A stretch of 64,000 bases of DNA from Erysipelotrichaceae bacterium (GCA_029101345.1 JAQXQU010000065.1:16439-80438), one strand, 5' to 3'; positions 1 through 9,576 are shown, counted from the first letter of the stretch. The notes: generated from the sequence alone by a model not told the origin. Translations and numbers: made by a program.

Positions 1-1850
1 AAAAGATTTGGTGCCGTTGCCTTATCCAAGGCATTTACTACAACCACCATTATGAAATCAACTCTGGCCTCATCATGCCACTCAATTGGCTTTTCCAAAG
101 TCATGATCAGAATGCCGCTTTTGATTACTTCATTCTTATAGACAGTTGAAACAGCAATGCCATTGCCAATTTCTGACTTGGACTTGTTTTCCTTGAGTAT
201 CAGTTCCTCGATGAAATTATCACTGACATAGCCCTGGCTTTTCAGGATTTCACCAGCTGCCTCAAGCACTTCATTCTTGTTACGGAATTTCTGTTTGGCC
301 AAGATGAGATGTTCATCAAAGAGGTTGGTAACATTAGTCAGGATTTCATGTTTGGACAAAAGGCGTTTTCTTACATGTTCCGAGATAATGGAGATATCCT
401 TTTCATTGACATCACGAGTAATCTTGATATAGCCCTCAATTGGACATGGCGATGTTGAAAAGACGAGGTCATATTCTGAAATGTCGATCTTTGCCAAATC
501 ATCCTTGCGAATGACTTTTACACGGTGGATACCCTCAACCTGCTTCTTGATCTTGTTCTCCAGATATTTGCCGGTATTGTAATCAAATGATGTATAGAGC
601 AGAATCTTCAGATCAATATGGCTATCTTCCAAGGCATTGTCTATGAGCATCGTCATATAGGCAATATCATTTTCCGAGAAGGAAATCTTGGTCTGGCTTT
701 CAACCATGGCTGCATTTGCTGATACTACAGCATAAAGAGATGGTGACTGGCGTTTGATATCTGAAGCTAAGGAACTGGAATGGGAAACCCGGAAGGTCTT
801 ATAGAGTTTCTTCTTATGGAAGAGGATGCCAATGTCTTCAATGAGCTTCTCATTGACTAAGAGGTTCTTGTTGGCAATAGTATTGCGGATATTATCGACA
901 AAAATGCGTGCTACCTCATTATAGTAGGCTTCCTTGATGACAGATTCCTCGTTAGAACCATAGGCATTATAGATGGCAATTTCAGCTGCCAAACAGGAAG
1001 CTTCATATTCCATATTGGCCATTTTTCCTCTGGTTACGGCCTTGATCATATCAGTCGCAACAGCCAATTGCTGCTCAGTAGTACGGCAGCGGTTGAGGAT
1101 GGTTGATTCCCTGATGATATTGCCCATTCTGATTCTGTCAAAGGAGACAGCAATATATTCCAAAAGCTGGGAGAATGAAGTATCATCATAGACCAGATCC
1201 AATTTGTCTTCAACTTCTCTTAAGTATTCCTGGAGTTCAAAGATGTTGTATTGAGGATAAATCTGGGTGAAATAGCTATAGAAATTCTGGGAAATGCGAT
1301 AATCGATATCATCCGGCTTATCATCCTTGACAACAACTTCATCCATACGGGAGGCATTGTTGAGAATAATGGCCTGGCGGATATTGAATTCTTCCCCTTC
1401 GATATAGACGCCTTTGTTGCGGGTCCTTTCCAGTTTCAGATCAAAGTTGCTGAGCCACTTCTCAATTGTCCTTAAGTCCTGCATGACGATATTTTTGCCA
1501 ACACTGAGGTCATCCGCAAAAATCTGGATGGTGTAATTGCAGTTGTTCTGAAAGAGGATGGAAAGCATATAGTTCTTGCGATAATTGTAATAGAAGCTGC
1601 GATCACGGTTTTCTTCGATCAGCCGCTTGAGCTGTTCACGCTTTTCATCATTGCCTTCAATCCAAAGACCCTTGCCAGGAATGCTGACAAGTTCACAGCC
1701 ACCCTTTTTGACAATGGTCTTGATATAGTCCATATTGTGTTTGACACTGCTGACTGACATGCCAATATCCCTGGATATCACCGAAGTTGTAATTGGACCA
1801 TCAGCGTTCAAAAGAACACGAATGCTTTTCTCGATTATTGCATCAATCAT
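1..1850 (-). CDS. BglG/MtlR-type PRD-domain transcriptional regulator (3' end outside window)
   Basis: Reverse strand from ATG at 1850 reads MIDAIIEKSIRVLLNADGPITTSVISRDIGMSVSSVKHNMDYIKTIVKKGGCELVSIPGKGLWIEG..., an HTH followed by PRD-like regions; open to window edge and absent from the ORF track because no stop is in the window. Confidence 0.8.
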   Translation of the reverse strand, partial: MIDAIIEKSIRVLLNADGPITTSVISRDIGMSVSSVKHNMDYIKTIVKKGGCELVSIPGKGLWIEGNDEKREQLKRLIEENRDRSFYYNYRKNYMLSILFQNNCNYTIQIFADDLSVGKNIVMQDLRTIEKWLSNFDLKLERTRNKGVYIEGEEFNIRQAIILNNASRMDEVVVKDDKPDDIDYRISQNFYSYFTQIYPQYNIFELQEYLREVEDKLDLVYDDTSFSQLLEYIAVSFDRIRMGNIIRESTILNRCRTTEQQLAVATDMIKAVTRGKMANMEYEASCLAAEIAIYNAYGSNEESVIKEAYYNEVARIFVDNIRNTIANKNLLVNEKLIEDIGILFHKKKLYKTFRVSHSSSLASDIKRQSPSLYAVVSANAAMVESQTKISFSENDIAYMTMLIDNALEDSHIDLKILLYTSFDYNTGKYLENKIKKQVEGIHRVKVIRKDDLAKIDISEYDLVFSTSPCPIEGYIKITRDVNEKDISIISEHVRKRLLSKHEILTNVTNLFDEHLILAKQKFRNKNEVLEAAGEILKSQGYVSDNFIEELILKENKSKSEIGNGIAVSTVYKNEVIKSGILIMTLEKPIEWHDEARVDFIMVVVVNALDKATAPNL

Positions 1851-1926
1851 ACTAGGTGTATTATACCACTTTTCAGTTTCTTTTAAAAAAAGCACTTGTC
1901 ATAAGAAAAGAAGGACATTGTCCTTC

Positions 1927-2589
1927 CTATTTGAAATCACGATAGTCAACTGTGCCATTGATGCGATCGCCGATATCACCAGCAGCTGTAACAATATAGC
2001 CCATTTCATTTAAGCCGCCTGGTATGTATTTTGCTGCATAGACTTTGACATCCGGATGTTTCTCATAAAGCAGCTTGACACCAACATCAGAGGCAAAGAT
2101 GCACATGACCTTGATCTTCTTGTAGCCTGCTTCCTTGAGGTATTTGATTGTCGCATCAACCGAACCACCAGTTGCCAAAGCTGGATCAACAACGATGCAG
2201 GTATCTTCAAGAGCATTTTCCGGCATCTTGAAATAATAGGTTACAGGCAACAATGTATCCTGATCACGATATAGTCCAATATGGCCTATCTTGGCATTAG
2301 GAGCCAGGGTCCTTAGTCCATCCACCATACCAAGACCAGCTCTAAGGATTGGGACAATAATGAAGTTTTCTGCCAGTACAGGTGAATCCATTACTGTCAA
2401 TGGTGCTTTGATTGTGACATTTTTGGTCTTCAGGTCCTTCAAAGCCTCAAAGCCCATCAGCATCGTCAGTTCATTGATTATTTCGCAAACTTCCTTGGGT
2501 ACAGTATTGATATCACAGAGGTGTGTGATCTTATGGGCTACTAGGGGATGATCTCCAAAGCTCACAAGATTCCTTGTAAAGTCTTCCAT
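1927..2589 (-). CDS. upp: Uracil phosphoribosyltransferase
   Basis: ORF translation with PRTase motif (CIVVDPALATGGSVDATI) and PGGLNEMGYIVTAAGDIGDR C-terminus typical of Upp. Confidence 0.93.
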   Translation of the reverse strand: MEDFTRNLVSFGDHPLVAHKITHLCDINTVPKEVCEIINELTMLMGFEALKDLKTKNVTIKAPLTVMDSPVLAENFIIVPILRAGLGMVDGLRTLAPNAKIGHIGLYRDQDTLLPVTYYFKMPENALEDTCIVVDPALATGGSVDATIKYLKEAGYKKIKVMCIFASDVGVKLLYEKHPDVKVYAAKYIPGGLNEMGYIVTAAGDIGDRINGTVDYRDFK

Positions 2590-2669
2590 CGTTGACTCTC
2601 CTTTATTTTTCTTACACTATAGCACAATAAGCCATAATTGATTATCATATATTGTGTACAAGGTGAATT

Positions 2670-3224
2670 ATGGGCAAGAAGAATCTGAAATTCAAAGTAG
2701 AACTCATGGATGAAAATGCCATGAAGCGGGCCTTGACCCGTTTGTCATATGAAATAGTTGAAAAGAATCCTGATCTCAAGGATCTTTGTCTCATTGGCAT
2801 CAAGACAAGAGGTATCCCAATGGCCAATCGACTATGCCAATTGATTGAAAAGCATACAGGCACCATTCTTCCTTATGGCAGCCTTGACATCCGCTTCTAT
2901 CGTGATGATTTGCAAAAAGTGGCAGATAGCCCGCAGTTCGCCGGGGAAGTATTGCCCTTTGACATAACAGGCAAGAAGATCATCCTGGTTGATGATGTCC
3001 TATATACCGGCCGAACAGTTCGAGCTGCTATTGATGCCCTTTTTGATGCTGGCAGACCTCAAAGGATTTCCTTGGCAGTCCTTGTTGACAGGGGACATCG
3101 TGAACTTCCTTTCAAGGCTGACTATGTTGGCAAGAATGTTCCAACATCCAATAATGAAGTGATTGCTGTCAGCTTTAGGGAAACTGATGGCAAGGATAAT
3201 GTCGAATTGCTTGAAAAGCAATAG
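2670..3224 (+). CDS. pyrR: Bifunctional pyr operon regulator / uracil phosphoribosyltransferase PyrR
   Basis: PRTase motif VDDVLYTGRTVRAAIDAL, LVDRGHRELPFKADYVGKNVPTS typical of PyrR. Confidence 0.93.
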   Translation: MGKKNLKFKVELMDENAMKRALTRLSYEIVEKNPDLKDLCLIGIKTRGIPMANRLCQLIEKHTGTILPYGSLDIRFYRDDLQKVADSPQFAGEVLPFDITGKKIILVDDVLYTGRTVRAAIDALFDAGRPQRISLAVLVDRGHRELPFKADYVGKNVPTSNNEVIAVSFRETDGKDNVELLEKQ

Positions 3225-3265
3225 ACAGATGAAAGCCATTCTAGTATAATTGTTTCAGTTTCAAG

Positions 3266-3360
3266 CAATCTTTAAAAACCAATGCGAGACATTGGCAAGA
3301 TTATTCAGACTGATTATTTTTTCTGTAAATCTTACCTTGTCTTTAGACAAGGTTTTTTAT
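3266..3360 (+). promoter_or_regulatory. PyrR-type attenuator leader: PyrR-binding-loop-like hairpin (about 3268-3303) plus terminator (3334-3359)
   Basis: aatctttaaaaaCCAATGcgagaCATTGGcaagatt hairpin with GAGA loop and GGCAAG 3' side, then ACCTTGTCtttaGACAAGGTTTTTT; between pyrR and uracil permease. Confidence 0.7.
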
Positions 3361-3378
3361 TGCTAGAGAGGGGTAATT

Positions 3379-4839
3379 ATGAAACTGATCTACGACATTC
3401 ACGATCGTCCAAAGGTCAAAGAGAATCTAGTCTTTGCCTTCCAGCAGATGATTGCCATCATGGCTGCTACTCTGCTTGTTCCTCTGATCATGTCATTCTA
3501 TGCAATGAGTGATGGCACAACCTTGAACTTCGATCCTGCGGCTGCTCTCTTCGGTGCTGGTATCGGTACCTTGGTTTACATCTTCTTCTCAAAGAAGAAA
3601 AGTCCAGTCTTCCTTGGTTCATCATTTACATTCCTAGGTGCTTATGAAGCTGTCATTGGCATGAACTATGGCTATTGGGGTGTCATTATCGGTATTGCTT
3701 TAGCAGGTCTTGTCTATGTAGTTATTGCTCTTGTGATCAAGGCTGTAGGTTCTGCTTGGGTCAATAAGATCATGCCTACTGTCATCATTGGTCCAATTGT
3801 TGCTTTGATTGGTCTTTCTCTATCAGGTACAGCAACCGGCTGGATGTCAACCAATGGCGGAAGCAATTATTCACTTTTGACAATCGCCATTGGCTTTATC
3901 ACTTTCATTGCCATTGTCTATGCTTCAGTCAAGGGCTCAGCTCTAGTCAAGCAGATTCCTTTCATTGTTGGTGTTGGCATTGGCTATGCCCTGGCTTTGA
4001 TCTTTACATTGATCGGAAATGCTGCTGGCATTGAATCATTAAAGATTCTGAGCTTTGCTTCCTTTGAAGCTGCCTTCTCATCATTCTCCTTATCATCAAT
4101 TGTAGCTGTTCCAAAATTTGCTTTCATGCAGGCGATCAGCAATTCACCAGCCAGCGTCCTGCCAATTGATGGTGCAGCTATTGGCAATATCGCCATGACT
4201 TTCATTCCAATTGGCATCGTTGAACTTGCTCAGCATATTGCTGACCACAAGAACCTCGGTTCCATCATTGGCCGTGATCTGATCACTGATCCAGGTCTTG
4301 ACAATACCTTATTAGGTGATGGCATTGGTTCAATGATTGGTGGTTTCTTCGGTGGTGCTGCCAATACCACTTATGGTGAATCAATTGGCTGTGTTGCTAT
4401 CTCTGGCAATGCGTCCATCTATACAATCGCTACAGCGGGCATCGGCTGTATGCTGCTGTCATTCTTTACGCCATTTGTTGCCCTGATCAACTCCATTCCT
4501 AAATGTGTCATGGGTGGTGCATGTGTTGCCCTCTATGGTTTCATTGCTGTCTCTGGTTTGCAGATGATCAGAAAGGTTGACTTAGGCAAGTCAGAAAACC
4601 TCTTCGTTGTTTCTGCTATTCTGGTAACTGGCATCGGTGGTCTGACTTTGAACTTTGGTACCAACAGTGCAACTGGCGGTCCACTTCTGACTATGACTGC
4701 TCTAGCTACAGCTTTAATTGCTGGTATTGTCACAAATCTTGTTGTCAATGGTGGCCATATGGGTACTGGTGAAGATACTGATGCTTTGACAGCATCCGAA
4801 AAAGCCATTGAAAAAGCTGATTTCACTGATAACAAATAG
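3379..4839 (+). CDS. Uracil/xanthine permease family transporter (uracil permease)
   Basis: Multi-TM NCS2 family protein (MKLIYDIHDRPKVKENLVFAFQQMIAIMAATLLVPLI...) next to pyrR/upp. Confidence 0.9.
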   Translation: MKLIYDIHDRPKVKENLVFAFQQMIAIMAATLLVPLIMSFYAMSDGTTLNFDPAAALFGAGIGTLVYIFFSKKKSPVFLGSSFTFLGAYEAVIGMNYGYWGVIIGIALAGLVYVVIALVIKAVGSAWVNKIMPTVIIGPIVALIGLSLSGTATGWMSTNGGSNYSLLTIAIGFITFIAIVYASVKGSALVKQIPFIVGVGIGYALALIFTLIGNAAGIESLKILSFASFEAAFSSFSLSSIVAVPKFAFMQAISNSPASVLPIDGAAIGNIAMTFIPIGIVELAQHIADHKNLGSIIGRDLITDPGLDNTLLGDGIGSMIGGFFGGAANTTYGESIGCVAISGNASIYTIATAGIGCMLLSFFTPFVALINSIPKCVMGGACVALYGFIAVSGLQMIRKVDLGKSENLFVVSAILVTGIGGLTLNFGTNSATGGPLLTMTALATALIAGIVTNLVVNGGHMGTGEDTDALTASEKAIEKADFTDNK

Positions 4840-4859
4840 CTTAACAATTATAAATAAAT

Positions 4860-4890
4860 GAGGTATTGCTGCTGCAGTACCTCTTTTTTT
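4860..4890 (+). terminator. Rho-independent terminator
   Basis: GAGGTAttgctgctgcagTACCTCTTTTTTT after uracil permease stop. Confidence 0.8.
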
Positions 4891-4905
4891 GTCTAGATTT
4901 TGCAG

Positions 4906-5070
4906 GACCATTCACTAAGATAGTCAAGAATGCACTCCTTTAGCTTAATGATTGGTTCATGTTTGCTGTTGGCTAATGCAATGCCCATGCCCAATTCACG
5001 ATTAGCCATGGGCTATCACTATTGGTTTTGCTTGTCTGAAAACTTCAAATTGGTATTCTTTTAGATGGAA
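4906..5070 (-). pseudogene. Possible degraded CDS remnant (LysR- or Cof/HAD-like C-terminal fragment)
   Basis: Minus-strand pieces KEYQFEVFRQAKPIVIAHG* and MANRELGMGIALANSKHEPIIKLKECILDYLSEWSCKI* are broken by stops/frame; family uncertain. Confidence 0.3.
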
Positions 5071-5074
5071 AAGG

Positions 5075-6352
5075 TCAGGAAGACTTGGATAACTTATTGA
5101 CCTGTTCGGAGTTCTTGACACGGGTATTGATTTTTCTTTCTTCTTCAAGATCAATCTCATGAGCCTTGACAAGAGCTATCTTGGTAAGATTTGGACCAAC
5201 CAGCTCATATACCAGAACAGCAAACAAAACGACATTAGCTATCATATTGCCATTTTTTAGTGCATTGGCCTGGATTGCCATTCCCAAAGCTACACCAGCT
5301 TGTGGTAAAAGCGTAATACCCAGATTATCACTGATTTCCTTTGCACAATGGTTCAGTTTACAGAATGCATAGGAGCCAAGAATCTTGCCCGAAGACCTTA
5401 GGATGATGAAGATGATACCCAATAGCAAAACCGTTGGCTTTGCCAGGATATCCAATTGCAGACTAGCGCCTGATATGACAAAGAAGAGGATATTAAGAGG
5501 CGAAGACCAGCGATCAGCCCGATCCATCAGTTCTTCGGAAGCATCACAGATATTGCAGAAGATGGAACCAAGTATCATGCATGCCAATAGCAATGAGAAG
5601 GAAATATGAACAGAACCAACAGAGAATTCCATTGATGCCAGACCAACAGTCAAAATGACAAAGCCGACAGCAACTGATAATCTTTTGGCTCTTGAATGGA
5701 AAAACACTTCAATCCTATTCATCAGCAATCCCATCAAACTGCCAAGGATAATGGTTGCTACAATTTCAAGTGCTGGCTCAATAATAATTGATGTCAAGGA
5801 AGCAGCACCTGATTCAAGAGCTGTCGCAATGCCAAAGGACAAGGCAAAGACCACTAATCCCACAGCATCATCAATCGCCACCACCATCAGCAGCAATTTA
5901 GTCAAAGGTCCATGAGCCTTGTATTGTTTGACAACCATCAAGGTAGCTGCCGGTGCAGTAGCACTGGCAATAGCGCCTAAGACAATAGCACCTGAAAGGG
6001 AAATGAATGTTGGCATCAAAAAGTGAAGCATCATAAGTCCAATATCAACAAGCAATGCTGTAAAGACAGCTTGGCCAATGCCAATCGCAAAGGCTTTTTT
6101 GCCCATGGCTTTCAGGTCTTCAAGACGGAATTCATTGCCAATCAGAAAGGCAATGAAACCAAGAGCACAATTGGTAATGACATCCAAACCCGCCAGTTCA
6201 CTGCTTGTCAAAATATTCAGTGCATAAGGTCCTACTAGAAGTCCTGCTACCAGATATGAGGTAACAGCTGGCAGATTAAGTAGTTTTGCCGCACGGGACA
6301 TCAATAGTCCTGACAGTAAAGCTAATGACAACGAAATCAAAATCCTATTCAT
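5075..6352 (-). CDS. Cation:proton antiporter (CPA2/Kef-type membrane protein)
   Basis: About 12 hydrophobic segments, SYLVAGLLVGPYALNIL and AIASATAPAATLMVVKQY...AIDDAVGLV typical of Na+/H+ exchangers. Confidence 0.88.
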   Translation of the reverse strand: MNRILISLSLALLSGLLMSRAAKLLNLPAVTSYLVAGLLVGPYALNILTSSELAGLDVITNCALGFIAFLIGNEFRLEDLKAMGKKAFAIGIGQAVFTALLVDIGLMMLHFLMPTFISLSGAIVLGAIASATAPAATLMVVKQYKAHGPLTKLLLMVVAIDDAVGLVVFALSFGIATALESGAASLTSIIIEPALEIVATIILGSLMGLLMNRIEVFFHSRAKRLSVAVGFVILTVGLASMEFSVGSVHISFSLLLACMILGSIFCNICDASEELMDRADRWSSPLNILFFVISGASLQLDILAKPTVLLLGIIFIILRSSGKILGSYAFCKLNHCAKEISDNLGITLLPQAGVALGMAIQANALKNGNMIANVVLFAVLVYELVGPNLTKIALVKAHEIDLEEERKINTRVKNSEQVNKLSKSS

Positions 6353-6442
6353 TCTCTAGCCTCCTGTATTTTGATAACATCATCTGTTATACACCAATCA
6401 AAAGAAAATGGTTAGTGATTTTGTGAAAAAAATTAGATATTT

Positions 6443-6469
6443 TTAGCACTTAAGTATTGCAATTGCTAA
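6443..6469 (+). promoter_or_regulatory. CIRCE-like HrcA operator
   Basis: TTAGCACTT-N9-AATTGCTAA versus CIRCE consensus TTAGCACTC-N9-GAGTGCTAA; overlaps a candidate promoter TTGCAA-17-TATAAC (6457-6485) upstream of hsp20. Confidence 0.6.
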
Positions 6470-6587
6470 AAATGAGGACTATAACAGAGTTGTAAAGAGA
6501 AATAGTCAAGCCCATAACTTAACCGTTCCCCTTTAATGACATAGTTCAACATGAACATTGACATTATTAAAAAGGAGGTTTGACACT

Positions 6588-7019
6588 ATGTTTACACCTA
6601 AATTATTTACTGATTCACTATTTGATGACTTCTTCCATGACTTTGATAACATTGATCATAAGCTCTATGGCAAGCATGCCAGAGTGGAAATGCTGACAGA
6701 TATCAAGGAACTGGATGATCATTATGCTATTGAAGTAGATCTCCCAGGTTTCCATAAGGACGAAATCGATATTACACTTGACAATGGTTATTTGACCATC
6801 AAGGCTCATAAGGGTCTTAAGGAAGATGAAAAGGACAAAAAGGGTGTTATTATCAGACAGGAAAAGACCTATGGCACTCTAGCTCGTAGCTTCTATATTG
6901 GTGAAAATATCACTTCTGATGATCTGAAGGCCAAGTATGAAAATGGTGTTTTGATTATCAGCATTCCTAAGAAGGAAGAAACCAGAAAACTTGAAAACAA
7001 GACTATCACAATTGAGTAG
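6588..7019 (+). CDS. Hsp20 / alpha-crystallin family small heat shock protein
   Basis: Alpha-crystallin domain (AIEVDLPGFHKDEIDITLDNGYLTIKA...NGVLIISIPKKEE); ATG preceded by AAAGGAGG. Confidence 0.92.
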   Translation: MFTPKLFTDSLFDDFFHDFDNIDHKLYGKHARVEMLTDIKELDDHYAIEVDLPGFHKDEIDITLDNGYLTIKAHKGLKEDEKDKKGVIIRQEKTYGTLARSFYIGENITSDDLKAKYENGVLIISIPKKEETRKLENKTITIE

Positions 7020-7026
7020 CAAGCAT

Positions 7027-7056
7027 AAAGAGGTTCCACATGTGAACCTCTTTATT
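7027..7056 (+). terminator. Rho-independent terminator
   Basis: AAAGAGGTTCACATGTGGAACCTCTTT-like hairpin (aaagaggttccacatgtgaacctcttta) after hsp20. Confidence 0.75.
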
Positions 7057-7174
7057 ATTGATAGACATCTCACCTTATCATTATCGGTGTTTGATTATGA
7101 CTTTGTCCTCTTAGACACCGGTTTGCAGGGAATTATCTGTAGTTTGCCAATCAAAAAGCAGGACATTCATTGTC

Positions 7175-8335
7175 CTACTTTAAGATATTGACTATTGTTT
7201 GGGTGATTGTTTTCAAATCACATTCAAAGCTGCCTTGAATAATCTCATCACTGCCACCACCCCGGCCATTTAATGCCTGGTTTAAAGGTTTGGCATAAGG
7301 CTTGAGCTTTCTTTGATGGCTGATGATGGCATAGTTATAACCCTTGCCATTAGCCAATAAGCCAACTGCAATCTCAGCCTTGTTCAATAAAACCATCTGT
7401 TCACAGAAATAGCGAAGCAGATTGTTATCACCATTTATTTCCCTGATGATGACATCATTGCTAAGAGGATAGGCTTCAATCATTTCATCAAGCATCCTTC
7501 TTTGAAGCAGTGAAAGCTCTGCTCTTTTTTCATGATAGTCATCATAGAGCTTCTTTACTCCTTCTGATGTCTTAAGAGCTGTTGATGAAAGCAAAGTGGA
7601 AATCTCCTGATTCTGCCGATAGATTTCCTTCATATAGTCAATGGCTCTTTGGCCAAAAAGGACACTGACCCTGGCTCCATCCTTCTTATTTGATAAGCCG
7701 ATGACTTTCAGATAGCCAATCTCCCCCGACAAATGGACATGGGTTCCACAGCAGGCACAGATATCAACATCACCAGCTTTGACAATTCTCAGCTTTCCTT
7801 CAATTTCCTTCTTGAAGCGATAAGGCATCTTTGCAAGTTCATCTTTGCTTGGATAGAGAATCTCAAAAGGAATATTGGCTACAATGGCTTCAAAGGTCTT
7901 CTGTTCAACAATTGCGAGATCTTCCTTGCTTAATGGTCCACTATAGTCAAGCACAACACATTCATCACCCATATGAAAGCCAGTATTGTCATAGCCAAAC
8001 ATCTGATGGATGACACCAGTAAACAGATGCTCGCCTGAATGCTGAACCATATGGTCAAAGCGAACATTCCAGTCAATGCTGCCAATGACCTTAGTGCCAA
8101 TAGCCATTTCATCCTTAAGATAATGGACAACAGCACCATTCTTCCTCTTGACATCAATGACTGCAAGTCCATTCAAGGTACCCTTATCTGCTGGCTGTCC
8201 ACCGCCTTCAGGATAGAACAGGGTATCAGATAAAATGACACCATAGCCTTTCTTATCGGGAAAACAGTCAATGACTTCAGCTTCAAATTCCCTTAGGTAA
8301 GCATCCTGGTAAAACAGTTCCGACATCTCTTCCAT
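7175..8335 (-). CDS. Alanyl-tRNA editing protein (AlaX-like with DHHA1 domain)
   Basis: AlaRS editing motifs (DTLFYPEGGGQPADKG, HSGEHLF, CACCGTHVHLSGEIG) and C-terminal GGRGGGSDEIIQGSFE; start set at M82 of the ORF. Confidence 0.9.
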   Translation of the reverse strand: MEEMSELFYQDAYLREFEAEVIDCFPDKKGYGVILSDTLFYPEGGGQPADKGTLNGLAVIDVKRKNGAVVHYLKDEMAIGTKVIGSIDWNVRFDHMVQHSGEHLFTGVIHQMFGYDNTGFHMGDECVVLDYSGPLSKEDLAIVEQKTFEAIVANIPFEILYPSKDELAKMPYRFKKEIEGKLRIVKAGDVDICACCGTHVHLSGEIGYLKVIGLSNKKDGARVSVLFGQRAIDYMKEIYRQNQEISTLLSSTALKTSEGVKKLYDDYHEKRAELSLLQRRMLDEMIEAYPLSNDVIIREINGDNNLLRYFCEQMVLLNKAEIAVGLLANGKGYNYAIISHQRKLKPYAKPLNQALNGRGGGSDEIIQGSFECDLKTITQTIVNILK

Positions 8336-8336
8336 C

Positions 8337-9230
8337 TTATTCACCTGCATATTGGGAGGTAATTCCCAAATAGTCTTCAAGACATAAACCGGAATTTTTG
8401 ACTTTGATAGCCATTTCCGTTCCCAGGAAACGCAAATGCCATGGTTCAAAGATATAGCCTGTAATCGCCTGGCCATCTTCCGGATAACGGACAATAAAGC
8501 CATAATCCTGGGCATTCTCCAAAACCCACTTATAAGCGTCGCTGTTTTGGAAAGTACCGGAAATCTCATTATAGTCAAAAGCCAGGCCTGTCTGATGTTC
8601 AGAATGGCCAGCTCTTGCTGAATAGGTATCAGCAGCAGCCTGACCTTCCATAGCTACATATTTGGCATAAAGCTTTTCCTGATAGGAATATGAACGATAG
8701 CCAGAAATGATCCATAGGGAAATGCCATCCTCCTTAGCTGCCTTTTGCATGGCATCAAAGGCTTCCTGACACTCTGGTCTTAAGCCACCTGGATCATAAT
8801 CTTCTGGCAACTGATAAGTCTTATTGGCAATGAGCTGCCCCTCAATATAAGCAAGACCTTCCATCTCCTCAATAGCTGGTGCAGGGAAATAGGCTTTGGA
8901 TGTTGCAACTTCAATTCTTATAGACTTGATAATGTCATCAACATTGACAGCTATCATCGCTTCACCTGCACCAACAGGTGTAATGATGCCCTCATCCGAT
9001 ACCTTGACTACCTCTTCATTGCTTGAAGCAAAAATGATGCTCTTAGGAATGTAATTTGATGGATTAGTCTTGATTTCAATCTTTTGATCAGCAGTATGGC
9101 CTAAAAGGAACCAATAGGATTCAGCTGTTTCGTAATCATCAAGAACAACCGGTTCCTCAACGACTTCTTTCCTATTCTCACAACCCGCCAATGCCAAAAA
9201 GAGCATAACCATTAACAATAGCTTTTTCAT
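8337..9230 (-). CDS. Lipoprotein D-alanyl-D-alanine carboxypeptidase (VanY-type) with BIG2-like N-terminal region
   Basis: Lipobox LALAGC; VanY motifs SGYRSYSYQ, SARAGHSEHQTGLAFDY, EPWHLRF. Confidence 0.88.
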   Translation of the reverse strand: MKKLLLMVMLFLALAGCENRKEVVEEPVVLDDYETAESYWFLLGHTADQKIEIKTNPSNYIPKSIIFASSNEEVVKVSDEGIITPVGAGEAMIAVNVDDIIKSIRIEVATSKAYFPAPAIEEMEGLAYIEGQLIANKTYQLPEDYDPGGLRPECQEAFDAMQKAAKEDGISLWIISGYRSYSYQEKLYAKYVAMEGQAAADTYSARAGHSEHQTGLAFDYNEISGTFQNSDAYKWVLENAQDYGFIVRYPEDGQAITGYIFEPWHLRFLGTEMAIKVKNSGLCLEDYLGITSQYAGE

Positions 9231-9231
9231 C

Positions 9232-9576
9232 TTATTCCATGCCACAACCACCACAGTCGCCATCACCACAGCCACCGCAACCGCCGCAGCCGCCACAACC
9301 GCCGCAGCCACTGTTTTCACCTAAGATCTCTGGTGGTATTTCAACAGTCAGGCCAGTTTCCTTATAGTCAATAGTCATATTGTCCTTTAAGAGGTCAGTC
9401 ATGCCAAAATAAGCTGTCTTGACACCATTGACTTCCTCAATCTTTTCAACTTCATGCTCTTCAACCAAAGCCAAAGACAGATTACCAGTTGGATCAAGAT
9501 ATAGGCAGAGGGCATCCATGCCCTTTTCTTCTATCATCTTCAATAGATATTCTCTTGCATTATCAGTAATAAACAT
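9232..9576 (-). CDS. HesB/IscA-like protein with Cys/Gly-rich C-terminal tail
   Basis: MFITDNAREYLLKMIEEKGMDALCLYLD... ending NSGCGGCGGCGGCGGCGDGDCGGCGME; start at M56 of the ORF. Confidence 0.65.
   Translation of the reverse strand: MFITDNAREYLLKMIEEKGMDALCLYLDPTGNLSLALVEEHEVEKIEEVNGVKTAYFGMTDLLKDNMTIDYKETGLTVEIPPEILGENSGCGGCGGCGGCGGCGDGDCGGCGME

Noticed and set aside
1735-2551. Plus-strand ORFs of 68-92 aa antisense to upp and the PRD regulator
   Set aside because: Shadow ORFs of well-supported genes, no RBS or family similarity.
6545-6557. GTTCA-ACA-TGAAC palindrome near hsp20
   Set aside because: Short and close to the expected rate of chance palindromes; the CIRCE-like element is the better candidate.
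8340-9320. Annotated N-terminal extension MKTVAAAVVAAAAVAVAVVMATVVVV of the VanY ORF
   Set aside because: This is the out-of-frame reading of the neighbouring (CGG)n Cys/Gly repeat; the true start is MKKLLLMVMLFLALAGC at 9230.
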